The notes beneath the pieces are model-generated. The model was not told the DNA's origin and did no database searches. It was given only the letters and a program-made list of their open reading frames with translations. The translations under genes and the position numbers were made by a program. DNA of 64,000 nucleotides from JACVRW01 sp963811055 (GTDB lineage Bacteria; Actinomycetota; Thermoleophilia; Solirubrobacterales; Thermoleophilaceae): the NCBI GenBank assembly GCA_963811055.1, contig CAWEPQ010000014.1, positions 376,866 through 440,865 on the forward strand, read 5' to 3'. Below, piece by piece: positions 33,505-41,615 of this stretch (position 1 is its first letter; each line of letters starts with the position of its first letter).

Positions 33505-34382
33505 GACAGCAGGATGCCAGCGGAGAGCAGCAGTGAGAAGACCGCCAGCAGCCGGCCCGTCGAAGCCAGCGCTTCGTTCAGGGCGGGACCGTCGGTGCGC
33601 GACCGGACGGTGCGCACCAGCGGCAGCGCCAGCGGCCATGCGAGCGCGGTCAGCGCCAGCCACCACGACAGGCCACCCGCGATGGCCACCCCGAGCGGGG
33701 CGGCGAACGCCAGCACGAGCATCGCCACGAAGAGCGCGCGAGCGCGCTCGCGGCCGAGCTTCACGGCGAGGGTGCGCTTGCCGGCGCGGCGGTCGGTGTC
33801 CACGTCCCGAACGTTGTTCACCACGAGGATCGCGGCGGCCAGCAGCCCGACCGGCACCGACAGCACGAACGCCTCCCAGACGAGCTCCTCGGTCTGGACG
33901 TAGTACGAGCCCACCACCGCCACCACGCCGAAGAACAGGAACACGAACACCTCGCCCAGCCCCTCGTAGCCGTAGGGGCGCGGACCGCCGGTGTAGAGCA
34001 CGCCGGCGAGGATCGAGAGCACACCCACCACCAGCAGCTCCCACCCGGCCACGGCCGCCAGGTAGGCGCCCGCGGCCACGGCGATGCCGAACGCGAGATA
34101 GGTGCCCACCAGCACCCGGCGCGGAGGGAGCAGTCCCCCGGCCGTGACTCTCACCGGTCCCAGCCGATCCTCGGTATCGGCTCCCCGGCGCGCATCCGAA
34201 TAGTCGTTCGACAGGTTCGTGCCGATCTGGATGAACACGCTTCCCACCAGCGCGGCCACGAAGGCGAGCGGGCGGAACACGTCGTCGGTGAGCGCGAGCG
34301 AGGTGCCCACCAGCACCGGTGCCACCGCGGCGGGCAGGGTGCGCGGCCGGGCGGCCAGCAGCCACAGGCGGAACGGGGTCAA
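33501..34382 (-). CDS. menA: 1,4-Dihydroxy-2-naphthoate polyprenyltransferase
   Basis: Integral-membrane UbiA-family prenyltransferase joining the polyprenyl tail to DHNA. It has 293 residues and about eight transmembrane helices. Two aspartate-rich motifs are visible: NLSNDYSDARRGADTEDR (about residues 57-74) and VVNNVRDVDTDRRAGKRTLA. The N-terminal WLLAARPRTLPAAVAPVL is typical of MenA. The TTG start overlaps the menB stop in TTGA, so it is translationally coupled to menB and menC. Confidence 0.94.
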   Translation of the reverse strand: MTPFRLWLLAARPRTLPAAVAPVLVGTSLALTDDVFRPLAFVAALVGSVFIQIGTNLSNDYSDARRGADTEDRLGPVRVTAGGLLPPRRVLVGTYLAFGIAVAAGAYLAAVAGWELLVVGVLSILAGVLYTGGPRPYGYEGLGEVFVFLFFGVVAVVGSYYVQTEELVWEAFVLSVPVGLLAAAILVVNNVRDVDTDRRAGKRTLAVKLGRERARALFVAMLVLAFAAPLGVAIAGGLSWWLALTALAWPLALPLVRTVRSRTDGPALNEALASTGRLLAVFSLLLSAGILLS

Positions 34383-35260
34383 GGCCGCCGCGGGAACTGC
34401 GCGAAGTCCGGCGGGCGCTTGTCGCGGTACGCGTCACGGCCCTCGCGCGCCTCTTCGCTCATGTAGAAGAGGAGGTTGGTGTCGTGGGCCAGCTGCTGGA
34501 TCCCGGCGAGCCCGTCCTCCGCCGCGTTGAAGCTTGCCTTGAGGAGCCTGAGCGCGAATGGCGAGAGCTCGAGCATCTCGCGGCACCAGCGCACCGTCTC
34601 CTCCTCCAGCTCCTCGAGCGGGACGACGGTGTTCACGAGGCCCATCCGCTCGGCCTGGCCCGCGTCGTACTGGCGGCAGAGGAACCAGATCTCCTTGGCC
34701 TTCTTCTGGCCCACCTGCCCCGCGAGCACGCTCGCGCCGAAGCCGCCGTCGAAGCTGCCCACCTTGGGCCCGGTCTGGCCGAAGCGCGCGTTGTCGGCCG
34801 CGATCGTGAGGTCGCAGAGCACGTGGAGCACGTGGCCGCCGCCGATCGCGTAGCCGGCCACCATCGCCACGATCGGCTTGGGCAGGCGGCGCATCTGCAC
34901 GTGGAGGTCGGTCACGTGGAAGCGACCGATCCCGCGCCGTCCCGACTCGTCGTCCGCGAGGTAGCCGGAGTCGCCGCGCACGCGCTGATCCCCGCCGGAG
35001 CAAAAGGCGAGCGGCCCCTCGCCGGTCAGCACCACCACTCCCACCTCGGTGTCCTCGCGGGCGCGCTCGAGCGCGCCGGAGAGCTCGACCACGGTCTGGG
35101 GGCGGAACGCGTTCCGCACCTCGGGCCTGTCGATCGTGATCTTCGCGATCCCGTCCGCGGTCTCGTAGCGGATGTCCTCGTAGTCGCCCGCGGGCGTCCA
35201 CTGGGCCGCGGGGCGGATGCGCCGCGCCGACTGCTCCTCGGTCCAGTCCCCGCTCGGCAT
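34379..35260 (-). CDS. menB: 1,4-Dihydroxy-2-naphthoyl-CoA synthase
   Basis: Crotonase-fold enzyme (293 residues) that closes the second ring of naphthoquinone from o-succinylbenzoyl-CoA. Diagnostic MenB segments are FCSGGDQRVRGDSGY, GYAIGGGHVLHVL, QTGPKVGSFDGGFGAS, VGQKKAKEIWFLCRQY and a C-terminal RPPDFAQFPR. ATG at 35260 lies 8 nt after a minus-strand TATCGT. It starts a coupled menB-menA-menC operon divergent from menE. Confidence 0.96.
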   Translation of the reverse strand: MPSGDWTEEQSARRIRPAAQWTPAGDYEDIRYETADGIAKITIDRPEVRNAFRPQTVVELSGALERAREDTEVGVVVLTGEGPLAFCSGGDQRVRGDSGYLADDESGRRGIGRFHVTDLHVQMRRLPKPIVAMVAGYAIGGGHVLHVLCDLTIAADNARFGQTGPKVGSFDGGFGASVLAGQVGQKKAKEIWFLCRQYDAGQAERMGLVNTVVPLEELEEETVRWCREMLELSPFALRLLKASFNAAEDGLAGIQQLAHDTNLLFYMSEEAREGRDAYRDKRPPDFAQFPRRP

Positions 35261-35268
35261 GGCGCCGT

Positions 35269-35276
35269 ACGATAGT
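35269..35276. promoter_or_regulatory. Overlapping divergent -10 elements (menB / menE)
   Basis: ACGATAGT reads as TATCGT on the minus strand, 8 nt before the menB ATG. On the plus strand it contains GATAGT (35271-35276) for menE. The minus-strand context GCGCAACTATC is identical over 11 bases to the uvrD-side promoter at 1539-1549. Confidence 0.5.
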
Positions 35277-35331
35277 TGCGCTGGACGAGTGGCTGACCTC
35301 CGCGGCGCGTGCCCGCCCCGATCATCCGGCT

Positions 35332-36534
35332 GTGGTGGCCGACGGGCGCGTGCTGACCTATGCCGAGCTACACGCGGCGGCGGGCCGCTGCGCGCGCCGG
35401 CTGCGCTCGCTCGGAGTGGGGTCGGGCCAGGTGGTGGCGACCACGCTTCCACCGGGGCTCGCGTTCTGCGAGCTGCTGCACGCGCTGCCCCGTCTGGGTG
35501 CCACCCTTGCCCCGCTTGACCCGCGCCCCCCCGCGAGCGTTCCGGGCCTTGTGGTGTCGGCACCGCCGGCCGCGCCGGAAGCGGAGGGCGAGCTCAGCGA
35601 GCGGGTGGACCCGGACGCGGTGCACACGCTGATCCGGAGCTCGGGCACCACCGGCATTCCCAAGCCGATCCAGTTGACCTACGCCAACCACGTGGCCAGC
35701 GCACTCGCGAGCGCCGACGCCCTGGGTGTGGAGCCGGGCGATCGCTGGCTCACCCCGCTGCCGCTCCATCACGTCGGTGGGCTCGGGGTGCTGATCCGCT
35801 CCGCCATCAACCACACCACGGCCGTGATCCACGAGCGCTTCGACGCCGATCGGGTCAGGTCCACCCTGGAGTCCGGCGAGGTGACCCTCGTGTCGCTCGT
35901 GCCCACAATGCTGGCCCGGCTCCGCGACGCCGGGCTGCGTGAGGCGCCCGGCCTGCGGGCGGTGGCGCTCGGCGGCGGCCCGGTACCGCCCGAGCTCCTC
36001 GAGTGGGCCGCCGGCACAGGGATCCCGGTTATGCCTGTGTACGGGATGACCGAGACCGCGTCGCAGGTGGTGGCCGGCAGCCCGGGACGGCCGCTGGCCG
36101 GCGTGGACCTGCGCGTGGCCGCGGATGGCGAGGTGCTGGTGCGCGGGCCGATGGTCGCGCAGGAAGCGCTGTCGGGCGACGGCTGGCTCCACACGGGCGA
36201 TCGCGGCCGCCTCGACGACCGTGGGCGCCTGCACCTGGAGGGGCGCATCAAGGATCTGATCGTGACCGGTGGGGAGAAGGTGGCGCCCGCGCTGGTGGAG
36301 GGCGCGCTGAGCGCGCATCCGGCGGTGGCCGATGCCGGCGTGGTCGGTCTGCCCGACCCCGACTGGGGGGAGGCTGTGACGGCGTTCGTGGTGTTGAGGC
36401 AGCCCATGGATCCCGAGGACCTGCGCGCCTGGTGTCGCGAGCGCCTGGCGCCTCACGAAGTGCCCAAGCGCGTGGTCGTGATGGACGAGCTTCCCCGCAA
36501 TGCCGCCGGGAAGCTGCTGCGCGACCGCCTGTAG
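35332..36534 (+). CDS. menE: o-Succinylbenzoate-CoA ligase
   Basis: Acyl-adenylate-forming enzyme that activates o-succinylbenzoate with CoA. From the first standard start (GTG 35332) it has 400 residues, short for the family. Visible motifs are IRSSGTTGIPKPIQLTYANH (P-loop), PVYGMTETASQV, LHTGDRGRLDDRGRLHLEGR and the C-terminal lysine region ELPRNAAGKLLRD. The frame stays open upstream, and codons 35281-35331 encode DEWLTSAARARPDHPA, which matches the usual N-terminus. The real start is therefore probably the CTG at 35281 or another non-standard codon. The stop overlaps the ilvC -10 element. Confidence 0.92.
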   Translation: MVADGRVLTYAELHAAAGRCARRLRSLGVGSGQVVATTLPPGLAFCELLHALPRLGATLAPLDPRPPASVPGLVVSAPPAAPEAEGELSERVDPDAVHTLIRSSGTTGIPKPIQLTYANHVASALASADALGVEPGDRWLTPLPLHHVGGLGVLIRSAINHTTAVIHERFDADRVRSTLESGEVTLVSLVPTMLARLRDAGLREAPGLRAVALGGGPVPPELLEWAAGTGIPVMPVYGMTETASQVVAGSPGRPLAGVDLRVAADGEVLVRGPMVAQEALSGDGWLHTGDRGRLDDRGRLHLEGRIKDLIVTGGEKVAPALVEGALSAHPAVADAGVVGLPDPDWGEAVTAFVVLRQPMDPEDLRAWCRERLAPHEVPKRVVVMDELPRNAAGKLLRDRL

Positions 36535-36537
36535 AGT
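36532..36537 (+). promoter_or_regulatory. Putative -10 element TAGAGT for ilvC
   Basis: TAGAGT overlaps the menE stop codon and lies 9 nt before the ilvC ATG. No Shine-Dalgarno is seen in the 12-nt gap, so ilvC is probably made from its own leaderless mRNA. Confidence 0.4.
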
Positions 36538-36546
36538 CCCGCCGCG

Positions 36547-37536
36547 ATGATCTACGACAAGGACGCCGACCTCGGCAAGCTCGACGGCAAGACGGTGGCG
36601 ATTCTGGGCTATGGCTCTCAGGGCCATGCCCACGCGCTCAACCTCAAGGACTCCGGAGTGGACGTGGTGGTCGGGCTCCGCGAAGACTCGGACTCGGCCG
36701 CCAAGGCCCAGGCCGACGGCCTGAGGGTGGAGTCGCTGGCCGACGCAACCAGCCTCGGCGACATCGTGATGGTGCTGCTGCCCGACGAGAAGCAGGCGAA
36801 GCTCTGGGAGGGGGAGATCCGCGACGGGATCGCCCCCGGCAACCTGCTCCTGTTCGCACACGGGTTCTCGATCCACTTCGGCCAGATCGACCCGGGCCCC
36901 GAGGTGGACGTGGGCATGATCGCCCCGAAGGGCCCCGGCCACCTGGTGCGCCGCCAGTTCGTGGAGGGCAACGGCGTCCCCGGCCTGGTGGCCGTTCACC
37001 GCGACTCGAGCGGCCTGGCCCGCGACCTGGTGCTCGCCTACGCACGCGGCATCGGCTGCACGCGCGCCGGCGTGATCGAGACCACCTTCAAGGAGGAGAC
37101 CGAGACCGACCTGTTCGGCGAGCAGGCCGTGCTCTGCGGCGGCGTCAGCGAGCTGGTGCAGGCCGGGTACGAGACGCTCGTGGACGCCGGGTACGACCCG
37201 CGGCTCGCCTACTTCGAGTGCCTCCACGAGCTCAAGCTGATCGTGGACCTCATGTACGAGAAGGGCATCAGCGGGATGCGTTACTCGATCTCGAACACGG
37301 CCGAGTACGGCGACCTGACCCGCGGCAAGCGCGTGATCGGGGAGCCCACCCGGGAGGCCATGAAGAAGATCCTCGGCGAGATCCAGTCCGGCGAGTTCGC
37401 CCGCGAGTGGATCGCGGAGAACGAGGCGGGCCAGGAGAACTTCCAGCGCATGCGCCAGGAGCAGCAGAGCAGCCAGATCGAGCGCGAGGGCAAGGAGCTG
37501 CGCTCGATGATGGACTGGATCGACCAGGAGTTCTAG
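36547..37536 (+). CDS. ilvC: Ketol-acid reductoisomerase (class I)
   Basis: Converts acetolactate or acetohydroxybutyrate to the dihydroxy acids of the Val/Ile pathways with NADPH and Mg2+. The 329-residue class I enzyme has the Rossmann motif ILGYGSQGHAHALNL, the cofactor-specificity loop GLREDSDSAAK, APKGPGHLVRRQF, and the metal-binding helical domain with EETETDLFGEQAVLCGG and SNTAEYGD. It is separated from ilvBN by 21 kb, lying between menE and a serine-pathway pair. Confidence 0.97.
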   Translation: MIYDKDADLGKLDGKTVAILGYGSQGHAHALNLKDSGVDVVVGLREDSDSAAKAQADGLRVESLADATSLGDIVMVLLPDEKQAKLWEGEIRDGIAPGNLLLFAHGFSIHFGQIDPGPEVDVGMIAPKGPGHLVRRQFVEGNGVPGLVAVHRDSSGLARDLVLAYARGIGCTRAGVIETTFKEETETDLFGEQAVLCGGVSELVQAGYETLVDAGYDPRLAYFECLHELKLIVDLMYEKGISGMRYSISNTAEYGDLTRGKRVIGEPTREAMKKILGEIQSGEFAREWIAENEAGQENFQRMRQEQQSSQIEREGKELRSMMDWIDQEF

Positions 37537-37567
37537 CCGTCCCGGCAGGCCGCGCCTGGCCTGACGC

Positions 37568-37573
37568 TATCCT
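37568..37573 (+). promoter_or_regulatory. Putative -10 element TATCCT
   Basis: TATCCT lies 11 nt before the ATG of the aminotransferase gene and is embedded in CTATCCTCGCC, the same ten-base context seen before uvrD. Confidence 0.4.
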
Positions 37574-37584
37574 CGCCGGTTCCT

Positions 37585-38769
37585 ATGGCGAACCCCTATC
37601 TGAAGAAGTACCTGATGACCGCTGGGCCGACTCCGCTGCCCCCGGAGGTCTCTCTGGTCATGGCGGAGCCGATGCTCTATCACCGCGCGCCGGCCTTCGT
37701 GGACGTGTACGCGCGGGTGCTGAGGCGGCTCAAGGACGTGTTCGCCACCCAGAACGAGGTGCTGATCTTCGCGGCCTCCGGAAGCGGGGCCCTCGAGTCG
37801 GCCTCGGCCAACCTCGTGCGCCGCGGCCGGCCCGCTCTGGTGGCCTCCTGCGGCAAGTTCGGCGAGCGCTGGGCCGAGCTGTCCGACGCGTACGGCGGGG
37901 ACACCATCCACTGGGAGACCGAGTGGGGCCAGAAGATCGATCCCGCCGAGCTGGATCGCGTGCTGGGCGAGAGCCCCGAGGTGGACGTGGTCTTCACCAC
38001 CCTCTCCGAGACCTCCACCGGCGTGATCAACGACGTTCGCGAGCTCGCCGAGGTCACGCACCGCCACGGCGCGCTCATCGTGGTCGACGCGGTGTCGGGC
38101 CTGGGAGCCGTGCCGGTTCCGCAGGACGAGTGGAACCTCGACGTGGTCGTGTCCGGTTCGCAGAAGGCGCTGATGTCGCCGCCCGGCCTGGCGTTCGCCA
38201 GCCCCAACGAGGCTGCGCTCGAGTACGCCGCCGGCACCGACACCCAGCGCTTCTACTTCGACTGGGCGCGCACGGTCGCGGGACAGCGCAAGGACCCGCC
38301 GGACAGCCCGTTCACGCCGGCGGTGGGCCTCGTGGCCGCGCTCGACGTGGCCCTCGGGATGATCGAGGAGGAGGGGCTCGAGGAGGTCTACGAGCGCCAT
38401 CGCCTGCTCGGCCGGGCCTGCCGTGAGGCGGTCCGCGCGCTCGACCTCGAGACCTACGGGCCGGACGACGAGAACGCCAACGTGGTCACGGCGATCAACC
38501 TGCCCGACACGATCGACGGCAACCAGGTGCCCAAGGTCATGCGCGACAGCTACAACATCACGATCGCTGGGGGTCAGGGCAAGCTCAAGGGCCGCATCGC
38601 CCGGCTGGCCCACTGCGGTTACTTCGGCGCCTTCGACATCCTCCTCACCCTCTCGGCCTTCGAGATGACGCTGTCCGGCCTCGGGCACGACCTCGAGCTG
38701 GGAGCCGGGGTGGCCGCGGCGCAGCGCGTGTTCCTCGAGGCGGGCGCGCCCGTCTCGGCTCCGGCGTGA
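37585..38769 (+). CDS. Class V aminotransferase (alanine-glyoxylate/serine-pyruvate or phosphoserine type)
   Basis: A PLP-dependent class V aminotransferase of 394 residues. It has the N-terminal MTAGPTPLPPEVSLVMAEP and YHRAPAFVDVYARVL, the phosphate-binding FAASGSGALESASANL, TLSETSTGVIND, VVDAVSGLGAVP, and the Schiff-base lysine in VVSGSQKALMSPPG. The gene overlaps serA by four bases. In this pairing the likely job is phosphoserine aminotransferase, replacing SerC, although the sequence resembles alanine-glyoxylate or serine-pyruvate enzymes more. The assignment of substrate is inference from context. Confidence 0.88.
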   Translation: MANPYLKKYLMTAGPTPLPPEVSLVMAEPMLYHRAPAFVDVYARVLRRLKDVFATQNEVLIFAASGSGALESASANLVRRGRPALVASCGKFGERWAELSDAYGGDTIHWETEWGQKIDPAELDRVLGESPEVDVVFTTLSETSTGVINDVRELAEVTHRHGALIVVDAVSGLGAVPVPQDEWNLDVVVSGSQKALMSPPGLAFASPNEAALEYAAGTDTQRFYFDWARTVAGQRKDPPDSPFTPAVGLVAALDVALGMIEEEGLEEVYERHRLLGRACREAVRALDLETYGPDDENANVVTAINLPDTIDGNQVPKVMRDSYNITIAGGQGKLKGRIARLAHCGYFGAFDILLTLSAFEMTLSGLGHDLELGAGVAAAQRVFLEAGAPVSAPA

Positions 38770-40385
38770 GCGCCGAGGCGCCGGGCCCCGCACGAGTCCT
38801 GGTCAAGGAGAAGATCGGCGACTCGGGAGTGCAGTTGCTGCGCGACGCCGGGCTCGACGTGGAGATCGGCGTGGACTGGTCGCAGGAGGAGCTCGAGAGC
38901 CGCATCGGCGACTTCGAGGGCATCCTCATCCGGTCCGCCACCAAACTCACCTCCGACCTGATCGACAAGGCCACCAGCCTGCGGGCGGTCGGCCGGGCCG
39001 GGGTGGGGGTGGACAACGTGGACGTGGACGCCGCCACCAAGCGCGGCGTGCTCGTGGCCAACGCGCCCCAGTCCAACGTGATCACCGCGGCCGAGCACAC
39101 GATCGCGCTATTGCTCGCGCTCGCCCGGCAGGTGCCGCAGGCCCATGCCTCGCTGATCGGCGGGGCGTGGGAGCGCTCGAGCTTCAGCGGTGTCGAGCTG
39201 TACGAGAAGACGCTCGGGGTGCTGGGCTTCGGCCGGATCGGGCAGCTCGTGGCGCAGCGCGCGCTCGGGTTCGGCATGCACGTGGTGGCGTTCGACGCCT
39301 ACGTGGCGGAGGAGCGCTTTCGCGAGGTGGGGGTGGACCGGGCCGAGACCTCGGACGACCTCTATGCGCGCGCCGACTTCGTGACGATCCACCTGCCCGT
39401 GACGGAGGAGACCCGGGACTGGCTCGACGCGGACGCCTTCGGCCGGATGAAGGACGGCGTGCGCGTGATCAACGTCGCGCGCGGCGGATTGCTCGTCGAC
39501 GAGGACCTCAAGGCGGCACTCGACTCCGGCAAGGTGGCCGGCGCGGCGCTGGACGTCTTCCGCGAGGAGCCCGTGACCGTGCATCCGCTGTTCGGATATC
39601 CCAACGTGGTGGTCACGCCACACCTAGGCGCCTCCACCACCGAGGCCACCGACCGCGCCGGGTATCAGGCCGCCGAGCAGGTCGTGGCGGCCCTCACCGG
39701 CGGCGTGGTCACCTCAGCGGTCAACGTGCCGGCGATCCCGGCGGAGGACCTCGAGGCGCTGGGCGGCTTCCTGCCGCTCGCGCGGGACCTCGGCCGCATC
39801 GCCACGGCACTGGCCGAGGGCACGTCAGTGGACGCGCTCGAGGTGGAGTACCGCGGTCGCATCGCGGAGCGCGACACGCGCCTGCTCACCGTGCAGGTGC
39901 TCAAGGGCGCGCTCGCGGGACACACCGAGGAGGACATCAACGACGTGAACGCCCCCGCGATCGCCAGGGAGCGCGGGATCGCGGTGTCGGAGACGAGCAC
40001 GTCGCAGGCCCGCGACTTCACCGACCTCGTGCGCGTGGCGGTGGTCAGCGGCGGCGAGAGCACACGCGTGGTCGGCACGACGCTCGGCAGCGCTCACCGC
40101 TCGCACCTGCTCGAGGCGTGGAACTCGCGCTTCAACCTCCAGCTGGAGGGGCATCTTGCGATCTTCCGGTACAAGGACCGCCCCGGCATGCTCGGGCGGG
40201 TGGGCACCGCGCTCGGCGAGGAGGGCATCAACATCGTGTCCGCCGCGGTGGGCCGCGGCTCGGAGGACGGCGACAGCGCGGAGGCCACGATGGTCGTGAC
40301 CGCCGACTCGGCCGTGCCGCAGGGCGTGGTGGACCGCATCGCCTCAACCGACGGCTTCGTCGCCGGGCGAACGATCAGCCTCTAA
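38766..40385 (+). CDS. serA: D-3-phosphoglycerate dehydrogenase
   Basis: First enzyme of serine synthesis from glycolysis (539 residues, the long form). It has the Rossmann motif GVLGFGRIGQLVAQRA, catalytic Arg in NVARGGLLVDEDL, Glu in VFREEPVTVHP and His in VTPHLGASTTEATDRAG. An intervening ASB domain follows (about 320-455), then the C-terminal ACT domain (FRYKDRPGMLGRVGTALGEE), which suggests serine feedback control. The GTG start overlaps the aminotransferase stop. Confidence 0.96.
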   Translation: MSAEAPGPARVLVKEKIGDSGVQLLRDAGLDVEIGVDWSQEELESRIGDFEGILIRSATKLTSDLIDKATSLRAVGRAGVGVDNVDVDAATKRGVLVANAPQSNVITAAEHTIALLLALARQVPQAHASLIGGAWERSSFSGVELYEKTLGVLGFGRIGQLVAQRALGFGMHVVAFDAYVAEERFREVGVDRAETSDDLYARADFVTIHLPVTEETRDWLDADAFGRMKDGVRVINVARGGLLVDEDLKAALDSGKVAGAALDVFREEPVTVHPLFGYPNVVVTPHLGASTTEATDRAGYQAAEQVVAALTGGVVTSAVNVPAIPAEDLEALGGFLPLARDLGRIATALAEGTSVDALEVEYRGRIAERDTRLLTVQVLKGALAGHTEEDINDVNAPAIARERGIAVSETSTSQARDFTDLVRVAVVSGGESTRVVGTTLGSAHRSHLLEAWNSRFNLQLEGHLAIFRYKDRPGMLGRVGTALGEEGINIVSAAVGRGSEDGDSAEATMVVTADSAVPQGVVDRIASTDGFVAGRTISL

Positions 40386-40409
40386 GGCCAGCCAGGTGAC
40401 GGCGGGGGT

Positions 40410-40429
40410 CTGGGGGCGTGAGCCCCCAG
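40410..40429 (+). terminator. Strong GNRA-loop hairpin after serA
   Basis: CTGGGGGC and its complement form a perfect 8-bp stem closed by a GTGA tetraloop, 24 nt after the serA stop and 21 nt before the next ATG. It lacks a T-run, so it may end transcription Rho-dependently or protect the 3' end. Confidence 0.5.
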
Positions 40430-40437
40430 GTGTCATC

Positions 40438-40443
40438 TAAGGT
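40438..40443 (+). promoter_or_regulatory. Putative -10 element TAAGGT
   Basis: TAAGGT lies 7 nt before the ATG at 40451 and supports that start over GTG codons further upstream. Confidence 0.45.
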
Positions 40444-40450
40444 CGTCGCG

Positions 40451-41470
40451 ATGCGCGCGCTCGTCATCACCGAGCACGGGCCGCCCGAAGTTCTGAAGAT
40501 CCAGGATTTCCCCGATCCGGAGCCCGGACCGGGGCAGATCCGCGTGCGGGTGCGCGCCGCGGCGATCAACTTCGCTGACCTGCTGGCCCGGGTCGGGCTC
40601 TACCCCAACGCGCCGGATCCGCCCTGCGTGGTCGGGTTCGAGATCGCGGGCGACGTGGAGTCGCTGGGCGCCGGGGTGGACGGCTTCGAGCTGGGACAGC
40701 GCGTGATGGGCGGCTGTCGCTTCGGCGGCTACGCGGAGCGCGTGCTCACCGGCCCGGGCGAGCTGATCCCGCTGCCCGACGACTGGAGCTACGCCGAGGG
40801 GGCCGCCATGCCGGTGGCCTACGCCACCGCCTACGCGGGCCTCGTGCGCTACGGCGGACTGCGCGCCGGAGAGCGGGTCCTGATCCAGGCGGCCGCCGGG
40901 GGCGTGGGCATTGCCGCCACCCAGGTGGCCAAGCTCGTGGGGGCGGAGGTGTACGGAGCCGCCTCGCCCACCAAGCACGACGCGATCCGGAGCTTTGGCG
41001 TGGACCACCCGGTGGACTACCGGACCCACGACGTGGTGGACGAGGTGCGCCGCATCGCGGGGGAGAAGGAGCCGCTCGACCTGGTGTTCGACGCGATCGG
41101 CGGCCGCAGCTTCAAGCAGGGCTTCTCGCTGCTCCGCCCCGGCGGCCGGCTCGTGTGCTTCGGCGCTTCCGAGATCCAGGCCGGCGAGCGCCGCAGCCGC
41201 GCCCGCGCGCTCCGCGTGCTCGCGCAGATGCCGCGTTTCAACCCGGTCAAGCTCATGACCGAGTCCAAGTCGGTGATCGGCCTCAACATGCTCGGGCTCT
41301 GGGACGCCAAGGGCTCGCTCGACGAATACATCGCTCCGCTCGCCGGATGGGTCGAGCGCGGCTCGATCCGCCCGGTCGTCGCCGCCACCTTCCCGCTGGA
41401 GCAGGGCCCCGAGGCCCACCGCTACCTGCACGCCCGCGAGAACATCGGCAAGGTTGTCCTGGAGCCATGA
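40451..41470 (+). CDS. Zinc-independent quinone oxidoreductase-like MDR protein
   Basis: NADPH-dependent medium-chain dehydrogenase/reductase of the zeta-crystallin/quinone oxidoreductase type, 339 residues. It has an N-terminal MRALVITEHGPPEVLKIQDF, INFADLLARVGLYPNAPDPP, the nucleotide fold VLIQAAAGGVGIAATQVAKL, and the C-terminal region GLNMLGLWDAKG typical of the VAT-1/synaptic-vesicle-like subgroup. It lacks the catalytic zinc cysteines. The substrate is unknown. It stands alone between serA and the leuA leader, with its own leaderless-type promoter. Confidence 0.85.
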   Translation: MRALVITEHGPPEVLKIQDFPDPEPGPGQIRVRVRAAAINFADLLARVGLYPNAPDPPCVVGFEIAGDVESLGAGVDGFELGQRVMGGCRFGGYAERVLTGPGELIPLPDDWSYAEGAAMPVAYATAYAGLVRYGGLRAGERVLIQAAAGGVGIAATQVAKLVGAEVYGAASPTKHDAIRSFGVDHPVDYRTHDVVDEVRRIAGEKEPLDLVFDAIGGRSFKQGFSLLRPGGRLVCFGASEIQAGERRSRARALRVLAQMPRFNPVKLMTESKSVIGLNMLGLWDAKGSLDEYIAPLAGWVERGSIRPVVAATFPLEQGPEAHRYLHARENIGKVVLEP

Positions 41471-41482
41471 GGGCACAGGCGC

Positions 41483-41615
41483 TACGCTTTCCGCGGATGT
41501 CTCGCCGCACCGACCTTCTGCTTCTCCTTCTTCTCCCCCCTCGGGGGGAATAACGCGTGGCGGCCGCCAGCCGCAAGCTCAAGGGGAACACAGGCAGGAC
41601 GACGAAGAGGCGAAC
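41483..41615 (+). promoter_or_regulatory. leuA leader region: promoter, leucine-codon attenuator, leuA Shine-Dalgarno
   Basis: TACGCT (41483-41488) is a -10 element 8 nt before the leader-peptide ATG. The seven-leucine leader (41497-41553) ends in a G+C hairpin (CCCCC/GGGGG around 41535-41547). A second palindrome, TGGCGGCCGCCA, lies at 41558-41569. CTTCTTC within the leucine codons (41527-41533) can pair with the leuA Shine-Dalgarno GAAGAGG (41604-41610) over 7 bp with one G-U. Ribosome position on the leucine codons would therefore decide whether the Shine-Dalgarno is free. No T-run terminator is visible, so control is more likely translational or Rho-linked. Confidence 0.7.
41497..41553 (+). 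CDS. leuL: Leucine leader peptide
   Basis: The 18-codon frame encodes MSRRTDLLLLLLLPPRGE with seven consecutive leucine codons (CTT CTG CTT CTC CTT CTT CTC). It lies 62 nt upstream of leuA and after a TACGCT -10 at leaderless spacing. Leucine-rich leader peptides before leuA are known from enterobacteria and predicted for several actinobacteria. Slow decoding when Leu-tRNA is scarce would stall the ribosome and change folding of the leader. No protein function beyond this is expected. Confidence 0.85.
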   Translation: MSRRTDLLLLLLLPPRGE

